From positions 1-32,172 of the forward strand of contig JAADGW010000025.1 of assembly GCA_013152145.1 (NCBI GenBank): a DNA stretch of 32,172 nucleotides. Direction: 5' to 3'. This stretch comes from Deltaproteobacteria bacterium (GTDB lineage Bacteria > Desulfobacterota > Desulfuromonadia > Desulfuromonadales > Geopsychrobacteraceae). Shown here piece after piece: positions 1 to 7,881 of this stretch. Within the stretch, counting starts at the first letter, position 1; every line of letters starts with the position of its first letter. The notes below the pieces were generated by a model. That model saw only the letters and a list, made by a program, of their open reading frames with translations, was not told the DNA's origin and did no database searches. The position numbers were made by a program, and so were the translations under genes.

Positions 1-991
1 CCCTGGTTTGCGGCAGATCGGTCACATCAAACATGATCCAATCCATGCAGACCCGACCGATCAGCGGAACCATCTGCCCGTGCAGAATCCCCTTTCCGCA
101 GTTGGAGAACAGACGGTTGTAACCATCGGCATAACCGATCGGCAATACGGCAACGCGGGTTTCACGGCTCGCGTGAAAATTGTGACCGTAGGAGACACCG
201 CTGCCGGTCGGCAGGGTGCGGAGCTGGGCAATACAGCTGCGCAGGTGCATGACCGGCCGCAAATCGAGGCGCGTAGCAAAATCGGCTCCGGGCAGCCCCC
301 CGTAAAGCATGATCCCCGGCCGGGCCAGCGTTGCCTCGGGAACCTCCCAACCGGACAGACCGGCACTGTTGCTGATATGGATGTCATCCGGCACGATGCC
401 CGCGTCTTTCAGCAGCTGCTGCACCCCTCGAAATTGCTCGAGCTGCTGCACCGTCACTGCCGAATCGAGCTCATCGGCACAGGCAAAGTGCGACATCAGC
501 CCGACAACCTTCAGCCCTGACAGTCGCTGCAACTGAGGTAAAAACTCCCGCAACTGCCCGGGCAGAAAGCCGACCCGCCCCATGCCGCTATCAACTTTCA
601 GGTGGACGGCAATCCGGCGGTTGTGCCGCAAGGCAACCTCATTTAAACGGACTGCGGTTTGCGAGTCGAGCAGCACCGGCAGCAGCCGATAATCGATAAA
701 TGCCTGTTCCTGCCCGGGAAAGCAACCGCCGAGCACCAGCAGGCGATCATCAATTCCGGCGTCGCGCAGCTCCAGCGCCTCTTCGAGGGTCGCAACGGCA
801 AAATCGCTGACCCCGGCCCGGCGGAAACAATGTGTCACCGGCACCGCGCCATGTCCGTAAGCGTCAGCCTTGACAACGGTCAGCAGCCGCTGATGAGGCC
901 GACAAAAGTGCCGGGCCTGCTGCAGGTTATGTTCGAGGGCGGCCAGGTCAATTTCAGCCCAGGTCGGGCGGGATGAAAAGCTCTCGTTCAC
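1..991 (-). CDS. alr: Alanine racemase, 3'-truncated by the window edge
   Basis: PLP-dependent cytoplasmic enzyme that interconverts L- and D-alanine and supplies D-Ala for peptidoglycan. About 330 codons are visible of a family norm near 370; the C-terminus lies beyond base 1. The frame starts at a GTG (989-991) preceded by AGGAG with a 7-nt spacer. Visible motifs: N-terminal TWAEIDLAALEHN; the PLP-lysine segment VVKADAYGHGA (Lys41); LKVDSGMGRVG; LARPGIMLYG; and GVSYGHNF, which holds the catalytic tyrosine contributed across the dimer. Nothing looks broken. The neighbouring thiED is divergent, so the gene has its own upstream region. The identification is firm; only the 3' end is unseen. Confidence 0.95.
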   Translation of the reverse strand, partial: MNESFSSRPTWAEIDLAALEHNLQQARHFCRPHQRLLTVVKADAYGHGAVPVTHCFRRAGVSDFAVATLEEALELRDAGIDDRLLVLGGCFPGQEQAFIDYRLLPVLLDSQTAVRLNEVALRHNRRIAVHLKVDSGMGRVGFLPGQLREFLPQLQRLSGLKVVGLMSHFACADELDSAVTVQQLEQFRGVQQLLKDAGIVPDDIHISNSAGLSGWEVPEATLARPGIMLYGGLPGADFATRLDLRPVMHLRSCIAQLRTLPTGSGVSYGHNFHASRETRVAVLPIGYADGYNRLFSNCGKGILHGQMVPLIGRVCMDWIMFDVTDLPQTR

Positions 992-1380
992 GGAATCGCT
1001 CCTGATAAGTGGTCGACGCGGATAATCGGTCAGCACGAGACTCTATACATAATACTCCTGCAACACTCCTGTAAAGTGGCAAACCGACTGTAAAGTTAAT
1101 TGACACCAAGGTCTCGAGACTGTTAGGATTTTCTGTCATCTTTTACTGACAGCAGAGGTCCTCCCGTGTGCCCTGATTACGACCGGCTCAAGCGGATCAA
1201 CACGGAGCAGAAAGCCGACCGGGATGACACCCGCAACGGTTCGTGATCTGGAAAAACACACTGAAAAACCGATCGATTTCTTCTTGCAGAACCAGCCACC
1301 GGGTCGATCATGTGAGTAAAATCGACCGGTTGAATCAGCGCATCAATCCCGCCTGATTCATGAGCCTGTCTCCAGTTTTT
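992..1380. other. Non-coding stretch upstream of alr and thiED
   Basis: No convincing gene was found here. The stretch holds a repeated 9-mer CTGTAAAGT (about 1069 and 1089), a candidate promoter at 1100-1129, a short dyad CTGTCA/TGACAG (1133-1138 and 1147-1152), and a 26-codon GTG-initiated frame (1166-1246) preceded by AGAGG that matches no family I know. The rest is open to no long frame. It may be a decayed gene or insertion-sequence remnant; that is a guess. No TPP riboswitch core was recognised. Confidence 0.4.
1100..1129 (+). promoter_or_regulatory. Candidate sigma-70 promoter with palindromic spacer
   Basis: TTGACA at 1100-1105 and TAGGAT at 1124-1129 are separated by 18 bp. The spacer contains the perfect 10-bp palindrome GTCTCGAGAC (1111-1120), which could be an operator. 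The -35 is consensus and the -10 is 4 of 6. It points towards thiED but lies about 420 bp upstream of it, with a MITE in between. Which transcript it serves is uncertain. Confidence 0.3.
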
Positions 1381-1511
1381 GTGATGGCCTCGGGGTGCCC
1401 ACTTCAAGGGTGTCTGTCGCCTGGATGGCGACAGTCAAGCCCCATGGATGGGTTCATGCGGCCCTTGGAGTGGACAGCGCGAGGCCATCCATCGCGCTGC
1501 TGAGTAGTTAC
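1381..1511. mobile_element. IS66-type MITE, copy A (131 bp, left end deleted)
   Basis: Near-identical to the reverse complement of the 143-bp copy at 7739-7881. The right end is GCTGAGTAGTTAC (1499-1511). At the left end 13 bp of the terminal repeat are missing, leaving GT joined to GATGGCCTCGGGG. It is bordered by a perfect 8-bp direct repeat, CAGTTTTT (1373-1380 and 1512-1519), which is the footprint of transposition. Internal features include a perfect 8-bp-stem hairpin CTGTCGCC/GGCGACAG. There is no coding capacity. It sits 37 bp before the thiED start. Confidence 0.85.
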
Positions 1512-1548
1512 CAGTTTTTTTTACTTCCTTTTGCATGGGGGATTGCCG

Positions 1549-2979
1549 ATGCTCTCCGGACTTTACCTGATCACCGACGACAACCAGGACGGAAAATTGC
1601 TGCAGAAAGTCGAAGCAGCACTGACCGGTGGTACCCGGGTCGTCCAGTACCGGGCGAAAAACAGCCGACCGGATGAACGCCGCAAAATGGCGCAGGATTT
1701 ACGTGATCTCTGCAGTCGCCACGCCGCCTTGCTGATCATCAACGATCTGCCGGAGCTGGCCCGCGATATTGATGCCGACGGCGTTCATCTGGGGCAGGGC
1801 GATATGCCGGCGGTGCAGGCCCGGCAACTGCTCGGCGGCGGTAAAATCATCGGTATTTCCACCCACAGCGTTGAAGAAGCCCTCAAGGCGGAAGCGCAGG
1901 GTGCCGATTATATCGCCATCGGCAGTATTTTCGCGACGGACAGCAAAGAGGACACCACCCAGGTCGGCATCGACACCCTGCGCAACGTACGTAAAGCGGT
2001 ACGGGTCCCGCTGGTGGCGATCGGCGGCATCACCCCGGAAGGCGCCTATGAGACTCTGGACGCCGGGGCCGACGCGGTCGCCGTACTCTCCGGGATCATG
2101 GCGGATGCCGACCCGGCCCGGGCAGCCAAAGAATATTCGCTGCTGTTCAACCGCAACAAACCGAACCCGAACGGTCGGGTGCTGACCATCGCCGGTTCCG
2201 ATTCCGGTGGTGGCGCCGGAATTCAGGCCGACATCAAAACCATCAGCCTGCTCGGCAGCTATGCCAGCAGCACCCTGACCGCCCTGACCGCCCAGAACAC
2301 TCTCGGGGTCACGGAAACCTACCAGGTGCACACCGATTTCGTGCTCAAACAACTCAACACCATCCTTGATGATATCGGCACCGACACGGTCAAAACCGGC
2401 ATGCTCAGCTGGGGCGGCATCGTCACCCGGGTCGCCAAAGTCATCGCCGACCGTTCCCTGCTGGCGGTTGTTGATCCGGTCATGATCGCCAAGGGCGGCG
2501 AGTCGCTGCTGGACAAAGAAGCCCATGAAAGCCTGATTTCCCGCCTGTTGCCGGAATCTTACTTACTGACTCCCAACCTGCCGGAAGTCGCGGCGCTGAC
2601 CGGAATCGAACCGCGTTCGGTCGAAGAAATGGTCGATGCCGGTCGCAGCCTGCAGGAACTGGGCGCCCGTAACCTGCTCATCAAGGGGGGACACCTCGCC
2701 GGCGACGCAACCGACATTCTGCTGCTCGGCAGCGCGGAATACCGTTTCAGCTCGCCCCGTTTTGACACCGTCAACACCCACGGTACCGGTTGTACCCTGT
2801 CTGCCGCCATCGCCACTTTCCTGGCGCAGGGCTACCCGCTGCGCTACGCCGTGGAACGAGCCAAACGCTTTGTCAGCCTGGCGATCGAACATTCTGTTCA
2901 GCTCGGTCGCGGCCATGGCCCGGTCAATCATTTCCAGGCGGCAATGCAGCTCTTGCATGAAGGGGCCCCGGTAGACTAA
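1549..2979 (+). CDS. thiED: Bifunctional thiamine-phosphate synthase / HMP(-P) kinase (ThiE-ThiD fusion)
   Basis: Cytoplasmic fusion enzyme, 476 aa. The ThiD half phosphorylates hydroxymethylpyrimidine (phosphate) to HMP-PP; the ThiE half joins HMP-PP to thiazole phosphate, giving thiamine phosphate. ThiE spans about residues 1-205, with GTRVVQYRAKN, HLGQGDMP, IGISTHS and VAIGGITPE. ThiD spans about 209-470, with TIAGSDSGGGAGIQADIK, VKTGML, VVDPVMIAKGG, LTPNLPEVAALTG, LIKGGHL and the anion-hole segment NTHGTGCT. I chose the ATG at 1549 because GGGGGA lies 8-13 nt ahead and ThiE homology starts at once; an in-frame TTG at 1531 would add six residues. A terminator-like hairpin and thiC follow. 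Both halves look catalytically intact. Confidence 0.96.
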   Translation: MLSGLYLITDDNQDGKLLQKVEAALTGGTRVVQYRAKNSRPDERRKMAQDLRDLCSRHAALLIINDLPELARDIDADGVHLGQGDMPAVQARQLLGGGKIIGISTHSVEEALKAEAQGADYIAIGSIFATDSKEDTTQVGIDTLRNVRKAVRVPLVAIGGITPEGAYETLDAGADAVAVLSGIMADADPARAAKEYSLLFNRNKPNPNGRVLTIAGSDSGGGAGIQADIKTISLLGSYASSTLTALTAQNTLGVTETYQVHTDFVLKQLNTILDDIGTDTVKTGMLSWGGIVTRVAKVIADRSLLAVVDPVMIAKGGESLLDKEAHESLISRLLPESYLLTPNLPEVAALTGIEPRSVEEMVDAGRSLQELGARNLLIKGGHLAGDATDILLLGSAEYRFSSPRFDTVNTHGTGCTLSAAIATFLAQGYPLRYAVERAKRFVSLAIEHSVQLGRGHGPVNHFQAAMQLLHEGAPVD

Positions 2980-3012
2980 ACTAGCCGCAACTCTCGTAGA
3001 CAACGTTCACCC

Positions 3013-3049
3013 GCAGCGCTGCCACCGCCAAGTGGCAAGCGCTGCTTTT
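3013..3049 (+). terminator. Hairpin plus T-run between thiED and thiC
   Basis: GCAGCGCTGCCAC (3013-3025) pairs with GTGGCAAGCGCTGC (3032-3045), a 13-bp stem with one bulge, followed by TTTT. This has the form of an intrinsic terminator. It may end part of the thiED transcript or attenuate thiC, whose start is only 20 bp further on. Confidence 0.7.
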
Positions 3050-3069
3050 CACTTTTGAGGATATTCAGA

Positions 3070-4374
3070 ATGACCCAGTTGGAGATGGCCCGTCAGGGAC
3101 AAATCAGTGATCTGGTACAGCAGGCAGCCGCTGCGGAAAATATCGACGCAGACATTCTGCGGCAGAAAATCGCCGCAGGAACAGCTGTTATCTGCCGCAA
3201 TACCAAACATACCAATGCCCCGCCGCTGGCGGTCGGCGAAGGTCTGCGGACGAAAACCAACGCCAATCTCGGCACCAGCTCGGATGATACCAGTATCGAC
3301 AAAGAGCTGGAAAAAGCCCAGGTCGCCATCGCGGCCGGCGCCGATGCGATCATGGATCTGTCGACCGGCGGCCCGATCGATGAAATACGCGCCACCATCG
3401 CCTCACAGACCAATATCTGCCTCGGCAGCGTCCCCCTTTATCAGGCCGCCTGTGATGCCGTGCTGAAGCAGGGCAAGCCGATCGTCGACATGACGGTCGA
3501 AGATATCTTCGCCGGGGTCAAAAAACACCTCGAAGACGGTGTCGATTTCATCACCGTCCACTGCGGGGTGACCCTCGAAACCGTCGAGCGGATGGAAAAA
3601 GAGGGTCGGATCATGGAAGTAGTCTCGCGCGGCGGTTCCTTTACCGTCGAGTGGATGCTCTACAACAAGGCCCAGAACCCGCTCTACGAATTCTATGACC
3701 GATTGCTGGAGATCGTCCGCCCCTACGATGCGGTGCTCTCCCTCGGTGACGGCTTCCGCCCCGGCTGCCTGGCCGACGCCACCGACCGGGCTCAGATTCA
3801 TGAACTGCTGCTGCTCGGTGAACTGACCCAGCGTGCCCAGGATGCCGGTATCCAGGTGATGATCGAAGGCCCCGGCCATGTCCCGCTGAACCAGATCGAA
3901 GCCAACATCAAACTGCAGAAGCGGCTCTGCCATGGCGCGCCCTTCTACGTCCTCGGTCCGCTGGTGACCGACATCGCTCCCGGCTATGATCACATCACCT
4001 CGGCCATCGGCGGGACAGTTGCTGCGGCTGCCGGGGCCGACTTCCTCTGTTACGTGACTCCCAGTGAGCATTTACGGCTACCGACGGTTGAAGATGTCCA
4101 CGAGGGCGTGATGGCGGTACGGATCGCGGCCCATGCTGCCGACATCGTCAAAGGTGTGCCCGGGGCCATCGAAAAAGACAACGCCATGGCCCGCTGCCGC
4201 AAAAATCTCGATTGGGAAGGTCAGTTCGAGCTGGCGATCGATCCGGCAAAAGCCCGCCGCCTGCGGGCCGAATCGGGTGTCGACGAGGAGCATGGTGCCT
4301 GCACCATGTGTGGTGCCCTCTGTGCCTATAAAGTCATGAATGAACGGGGCGATAAAAAAGCAGTTGTCGGCTAA
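3070..4374 (+). CDS. thiC: Phosphomethylpyrimidine synthase ThiC (short form)
   Basis: Radical-SAM [4Fe-4S] enzyme that rearranges aminoimidazole ribotide into hydroxymethylpyrimidine phosphate, the pyrimidine precursor of thiamine. It is 434 aa, the short bacterial/archaeal type lacking the long N-terminal domain of the E. coli enzyme (about 630 aa). Visible segments include GEGLRTKTNANLGTSSDD, SVPLYQA, FITVHCGVT, VSRGGSF, SLGDGFRPG, MIEGPGHVPLNQI, YHIT-type YDHITSAIGG, and the C-terminal cluster motif CTMCGALC, spaced CX2CX3C, one residue tighter than the CX2CX4C of the long form. The ATG at 3070 has GAGG 9 nt ahead; an upstream TTG at 3055 is less likely. It follows thiED, supplying the substrate for its ThiD half. 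Confidence 0.96.
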   Translation: MTQLEMARQGQISDLVQQAAAAENIDADILRQKIAAGTAVICRNTKHTNAPPLAVGEGLRTKTNANLGTSSDDTSIDKELEKAQVAIAAGADAIMDLSTGGPIDEIRATIASQTNICLGSVPLYQAACDAVLKQGKPIVDMTVEDIFAGVKKHLEDGVDFITVHCGVTLETVERMEKEGRIMEVVSRGGSFTVEWMLYNKAQNPLYEFYDRLLEIVRPYDAVLSLGDGFRPGCLADATDRAQIHELLLLGELTQRAQDAGIQVMIEGPGHVPLNQIEANIKLQKRLCHGAPFYVLGPLVTDIAPGYDHITSAIGGTVAAAAGADFLCYVTPSEHLRLPTVEDVHEGVMAVRIAAHAADIVKGVPGAIEKDNAMARCRKNLDWEGQFELAIDPAKARRLRAESGVDEEHGACTMCGALCAYKVMNERGDKKAVVG

Positions 4375-4426
4375 TTCAAACAACCCTATAATCGGCCGTT
4401 TTCTTCTGTCTGAAAATCAATGCCAT

Positions 4427-4450
4427 CGGTACCGGGACTGCCCGGTACCG
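4427..4450 (+). promoter_or_regulatory. Perfect hairpin directly before the speD ribosome-binding site
   Basis: CGGTACCGGG (4427-4436) and CCCGGTACCG (4441-4450) form a perfect 10-bp stem with a 4-nt loop. It ends 5 nt before the AGGAG (4456-4460) that serves the speD ATG at 4471. It has no T-run, so it is not a classical terminator. An mRNA structure controlling translation or stability, or a protein-binding palindrome, are the alternatives. Confidence 0.6.
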
Positions 4451-4470
4451 AACTCAGGAGATCGCTGCCA

Positions 4471-5259
4471 ATGTGTGCCAGAAAACTTACCCGCCCCCGG
4501 CGCAGACCCAAAATCAAGTTGCGCGGTTTCAACAATCTGACCAAAAGTCTGTCCTTCAATATCTACGACATCTGTTACGCTAAACGGCCTGAAGCACGTA
4601 AGGAGTATCTGGAATATATCGACGAAGAATATAATGCCGATCGGCTGACCCGGATTCTCACTGAAGTCACCGAGCTGATCGGCGCTAATATCCTCAATAT
4701 TTCCAGCCAGGATTATGATCCGATGGGTGCCTCGGTGACTATTCTGATCGCAGAAGAGCCCATCGAAGCGAAACCGGAGCAAGTTCTTGCCCACCTTGAC
4801 AAGAGCCATCTCTGCATCCACACTTACCCGGAAACCGATAATAAATCGGGGATCTCCACCTTCCGGGTTGATGTTGACATCGCCACCTGTGGTAAAATCA
4901 GTCCACTGAAAACGCTCAACCATCTGATCGACTCGTTTGAGTCGGACATCGTCCTGCTCGATTACAAGGTGCGGGGCTTCACCCGCGACATCAGAGGGGA
5001 AAAGCATTACATCGACCACCGGATTCACAGTATCCAGCAGTACATCCGCAAAAGTATTCGTGAACTGTACCAGTGTGTCGATATCAACATCTTTCAGGAG
5101 AACCTGTTCCACACGAAAATGTTGCTGAAAGATTTCAAGCTCAAAAACTACCTGTTTTCAACAACCTTTGAAGACCTTGCGGCGAGCGAGCGGGACATTA
5201 TCAAGAGAAAGCTCAAGCAGGAAATGACCGAAATCTTCTATTCGAAAAATATTTACTGA
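4471..5259 (+). CDS. speD: S-adenosylmethionine decarboxylase proenzyme
   Basis: Pyruvoyl enzyme that decarboxylates SAM to provide the aminopropyl group for spermidine. It is 262 aa and collinear with E. coli SpeD (264 aa): [20 protein letters not shown] near the N-terminus, [17 protein letters not shown] and RVRGFTRDI-type KVRGFTRDI. The self-cleavage site is [14 protein letters not shown] with Ser112, the same number as in E. coli; cleavage before it creates the pyruvoyl group. The ATG at 4471 has AGGAG 10 nt ahead. An in-frame ATG at 4420 lies upstream of the hairpin and would add a tail with no family counterpart. A lipoprotein gene follows after 16 bp. No speE is visible. Confidence 0.96.
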   Translation: MCARKLTRPRRRPKIKLRGFNNLTKSLSFNIYDICYAKRPEARKEYLEYIDEEYNADRLTRILTEVTELIGANILNISSQDYDPMGASVTILIAEEPIEAKPEQVLAHLDKSHLCIHTYPETDNKSGISTFRVDVDIATCGKISPLKTLNHLIDSFESDIVLLDYKVRGFTRDIRGEKHYIDHRIHSIQQYIRKSIRELYQCVDINIFQENLFHTKMLLKDFKLKNYLFSTTFEDLAASERDIIKRKLKQEMTEIFYSKNIY

Positions 5260-5275
5260 TGTATAAGGGGATTCG

Positions 5276-6499
5276 ATGCACAAACAACTCTTCGCGCTGC
5301 TGGCGCTGCTGTTCCTGATGACCGCCTGTGCCCCCGGAAATAAATACCTCGGCAACCCGGAAGCCCCCTACCCGCCGGCACATGAACCGCGAGTCGGTGA
5401 TATCCTGCATCTGCCGACCGGTATCTACGTTGATCAACAGACCCTGTTCGACCAGGCCAGTCGCGTGCAGGCCGTTTTTGTCGGTGAAACCCACGACAAC
5501 CCGGCCTCACATCGACTGCAACTCGATATTTTACGGGCTCTCGTTCAACGCAATCCGGGTAAAGTCACCTTGGCAATGGAGATGTTCACCCCCGCGCAGC
5601 AGCCGGTGCTGGACCTCTGGGTTGCCGGAAAACTGAGCGAAAAAGAGTTTCTCAAAAAGGTCGGCTGGTTCAAAAACTGGCGAATGAATTTCGCCCTCTA
5701 CCGTGACTTGCTGACCTTCTGCCGCGACCACAAGGTCCCGGTCCTGGCGCTGAACGCCGACAAAGCACTGGAAAAGAAAGTCGGCCGGATGCCGTTTGCG
5801 AAACTGAGTGCTGAAGATCAGGCGCAACTTCCGGAGATGGATCTCAACGACCCCTACCAGCGAGCGATGGTCAAGGCGGTCTTCAGCGGTCACAAAATGG
5901 GCAAAGCGGTACTCGACGGTTTTCAGCGGGTGCAGACGTTGTGGGATGAAACCATGGCGCAGAACCTCGCTGATTATCTGCGCAGCGTCGACAAAAAGCA
6001 TCAAGTGGTGGTGGTCGCTGGCGGCAATCATGTCCGTTACGGCTTCGGCATCCCGCGCCGGGTTTTCCGCCGGATTCCGGTCAGCTACCTGCTGATCGGC
6101 TCACAGGAGCTGGAGATCGGCCCCGACAAACAGGATCGGCTGATGAATATCAGCAAGCCGGACTACCCGATGCCGCCGTATCATTTCGTGACCTACACCA
6201 AATATGAAGACCTGCCGAATCCGGGCGTCAAACTCGGCATCATGCTTGATGAGGGGGACGGTGGGCTGGTGGTCAAAGGCGTTGTTCCGGAATCGGTGGC
6301 CGAAAAAGCGGGAATTCGCAAAGATGATCTGCTGACGCGAATGGATGATATCGAGCTGCGTGAGCCGTTCGATCTGATCTACGAGCTCAACAAGTTGTCT
6401 GTCGGGGCAAAGATCACCCTGACCCTGAACCGTGACGGGAAAATCCTGACGCTGCCGGTCGAATTCAGCGAAGCCAAACCGCAACACCGAAAACAATAG
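5276..6499 (+). CDS. ChaN/haem-binding-uptake-type lipoprotein with C-terminal PDZ domain
   Basis: Predicted exported lipoprotein, 407 aa. Lipobox LMTAC (Cys18) follows a hydrophobic signal. Residues about 50-285 match the ChaN/DUF399 family (Tiki-like fold): VFVGETHDNPASHRLQLDIL, AMEMFTPAQQ and VVVVAGGNHVRYGFGIP. ChaN of Campylobacter binds haem; many relatives are uncharacterised. Residues about 318-400 form a PDZ-like domain (GLVVKGVVPESVAEKAGIRKDD), which typically binds C-terminal peptides. The start ATG has AAGGGG 6 nt ahead. The gene lies 16 bp after speD, so the two are probably co-transcribed and end at the shared terminator at 6531-6583. The substrate is unknown; haem or metal handling is only inferred from the family. 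Confidence 0.82.
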   Translation: MHKQLFALLALLFLMTACAPGNKYLGNPEAPYPPAHEPRVGDILHLPTGIYVDQQTLFDQASRVQAVFVGETHDNPASHRLQLDILRALVQRNPGKVTLAMEMFTPAQQPVLDLWVAGKLSEKEFLKKVGWFKNWRMNFALYRDLLTFCRDHKVPVLALNADKALEKKVGRMPFAKLSAEDQAQLPEMDLNDPYQRAMVKAVFSGHKMGKAVLDGFQRVQTLWDETMAQNLADYLRSVDKKHQVVVVAGGNHVRYGFGIPRRVFRRIPVSYLLIGSQELEIGPDKQDRLMNISKPDYPMPPYHFVTYTKYEDLPNPGVKLGIMLDEGDGGLVVKGVVPESVAEKAGIRKDDLLTRMDDIELREPFDLIYELNKLSVGAKITLTLNRDGKILTLPVEFSEAKPQHRKQ

Positions 6500-6530
6500 A
6501 AACGAACCGGGACATCACCGGTCAACGGAA

Positions 6531-6583
6531 TCTGACAGAAAAGGGCCACGGCGATTATTGCCGTGGCCCCCTTTTCTGTCAGA
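6531..6583. terminator. Bidirectional terminator between the ChaN gene and fba
   Basis: A long inverted repeat: TCTGACAGAAAAGGGCCACGGC (split here as TCTGACAGAAAAGGG + CCACGGC, 6531-6552) pairs with 6560-6583 around a GATTATT loop. The A-run on one side and the T-run on the other sit inside the stem, so it can stop both convergent genes. Confidence 0.88.
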
Positions 6584-6597
6584 TATGCAACCTTCGG

Positions 6598-7578
6598 CTA
6601 CGCTTTTCCGGCGCTGCCGAGAACCGCCTCGTTCTTATGCTTGACCAGACGGATCAGTTCTTTGCGGGCCTCTCCGAGGTATTTACGCGGGTCGAACTCG
6701 CCTGGATTAGTCGCCAGATATTCGCGAACTTTAGCGGTCACCGCCAGCCGCCCGTCGGAATCGATATTGATTTTACAGACCGCGCTGGCCGCCGCCTTGC
6801 GCAGTTGATCTTCCGGGACACCGACGGCGCCATCCATTTTGCCGCCGTATTGATTGATCAGCGCGACATATTCGGGGATGACGCTGGACGCGCCGTGCAG
6901 GACAATCGGGAAACCGGGGATCCGTTTTTGACATTCTTCGAGAATATCAAACCGTAGCGGCGGCACCGACTCTCCCTCTTTCAGTTTGAACTTGTAAGCG
7001 CCGTGGCTGGTACCGATGGAAATCGCCAGGGAATCCACGCCGGTTTTTTTGACGAAATCCTCAACCTCATCCGGTTGAGTGTAGGTCGATTTTTCTGCCG
7101 ACACCTCATCCTCGATCCCGGCCAGCACGCCGAGTTCACCCTCAACCGTCACGTCGTGGGCGTGAGCATATTCGACCACCTGCCGGGTCAGGGCAATATT
7201 TTCGTCATAAGGCAGGTGTGAGCCGTCGATCATGACCGACGAAAATCCGGAATCGATACAACTTTTACAGAGTTCGAAAGAGTCGCCGTGGTCCAGGTGC
7301 AGAACCACCGGGATAGCAGAATCCATCTCCCGGGCCATGGCCACCGCCCCCATTGCCATGTAGCGCAGCATGGTTTCATTGGCGTAACTGCGCGCGCCTT
7401 TACTGACCTGAATGATCACCGGCGAAGCCGTTTCGGCACACGCCATGATAATTGCTTGTAACTGTTCAAGATTATTAAAATTGTAAGCAGGAATAGCGTA
7501 GCCACCATCGACTGCTTTGCGGAACAGTTCCCGCGAATTCACCAGGCCCAGATCCTTGTAACTGACAGTATCGCCCAT
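6598..7578 (-). CDS. fba: Class II fructose-1,6-bisphosphate aldolase
   Basis: Zinc aldolase of glycolysis and gluconeogenesis, cytoplasmic, 326 aa. It cleaves or forms fructose-1,6-bisphosphate from DHAP and glyceraldehyde-3-phosphate. Visible: AIPAYNFNNLEQ near the N-terminus; the LHLDHGDSFE segment carrying the catalytic Asp and a Zn-binding His; the EGELGVLAGIED Zn-binding glutamate segment; ISIGTSHGAYK and LHGASSV with the remaining Zn and phosphate ligands; KINIDSDGR near the end. The ATG at 7578 follows GAGGAGG. The gene is divergent from a long GAPDH, the enzyme acting on its product; a MITE lies in the shared 410-bp upstream region. Intact. Confidence 0.95.
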   Translation of the reverse strand: MGDTVSYKDLGLVNSRELFRKAVDGGYAIPAYNFNNLEQLQAIIMACAETASPVIIQVSKGARSYANETMLRYMAMGAVAMAREMDSAIPVVLHLDHGDSFELCKSCIDSGFSSVMIDGSHLPYDENIALTRQVVEYAHAHDVTVEGELGVLAGIEDEVSAEKSTYTQPDEVEDFVKKTGVDSLAISIGTSHGAYKFKLKEGESVPPLRFDILEECQKRIPGFPIVLHGASSVIPEYVALINQYGGKMDGAVGVPEDQLRKAAASAVCKINIDSDGRLAVTAKVREYLATNPGEFDPRKYLGEARKELIRLVKHKNEAVLGSAGKA

Positions 7579-7659
7579 CGGCTTGAAACCTCCTCAGAAG
7601 TGTGGATGAAATCGATTTAAAAATGACTCTGCGGCGGCTCAATCAAACCACCTGGGCTA

Positions 7660-7687
7660 TTATTACAACCGATCAACCGATTGTCCA
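7660..7687 (-). promoter_or_regulatory. Candidate promoter of fba
   Basis: On the minus strand TGGACA (7687-7682) and TAATAA (7665-7660) are 16 bp apart, about 80 bp before the fba start. The spacer holds the tandem CGGTTGATCGGTTG, a possible regulator site. Each hexamer is close to the sigma-70 consensus. Confidence 0.45.
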
Positions 7688-7738
7688 GCCACAGAGGGAG
7701 ATGTCACTCATTTTCTTCCTCCGATCCCTTATAGAGAG

Positions 7739-7881
7739 GTAACTATTCAGCAGCGCGATGGATGACCTCGCGCTACCCACTCCAAGGGCCGCATGAACCC
7801 ATCCATGGGGCTTGACTGTCGCCATCCAGGCGACAGCACCCTTGAAGTGGGCACCCCGAGGCCATCCGGCTGAATAGTTAC
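7739..7881. mobile_element. IS66-type MITE, copy B (143 bp, full length)
   Basis: Perfect 13-bp terminal inverted repeats GTAACTATTCAGC (7739-7751) and GCTGAATAGTTAC (7869-7881) are flanked by a perfect 8-bp target duplication ATAGAGAG (7731-7738 and 7882-7889). The inverted symmetry extends about 30 bp further inward with mismatches. Inside are a hairpin CTGTCGCC/GGCGACAG and CCATGG. No frame codes for a transposase. GTAA ends with 8-bp duplications are typical of the IS66 family. It lies between fba and gap, in opposite orientation to copy A. The rest of 7579-7988 holds only the two candidate promoters. Confidence 0.92.

Noticed and set aside
1177-1407. 76-codon minus-strand frame upstream of thiED
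   Set aside because: Runs into the MITE, has no ribosome-binding site and no recognisable family.
1699-2526. Long open frame on the minus strand inside thiED
   Set aside because: Antisense shadow of a clearly conserved ThiE-ThiD protein; its translation matches no family.
3403-4071. Long minus-strand frame inside thiC
   Set aside because: Shadow created by GC-rich codons of thiC; low-complexity, no motif.
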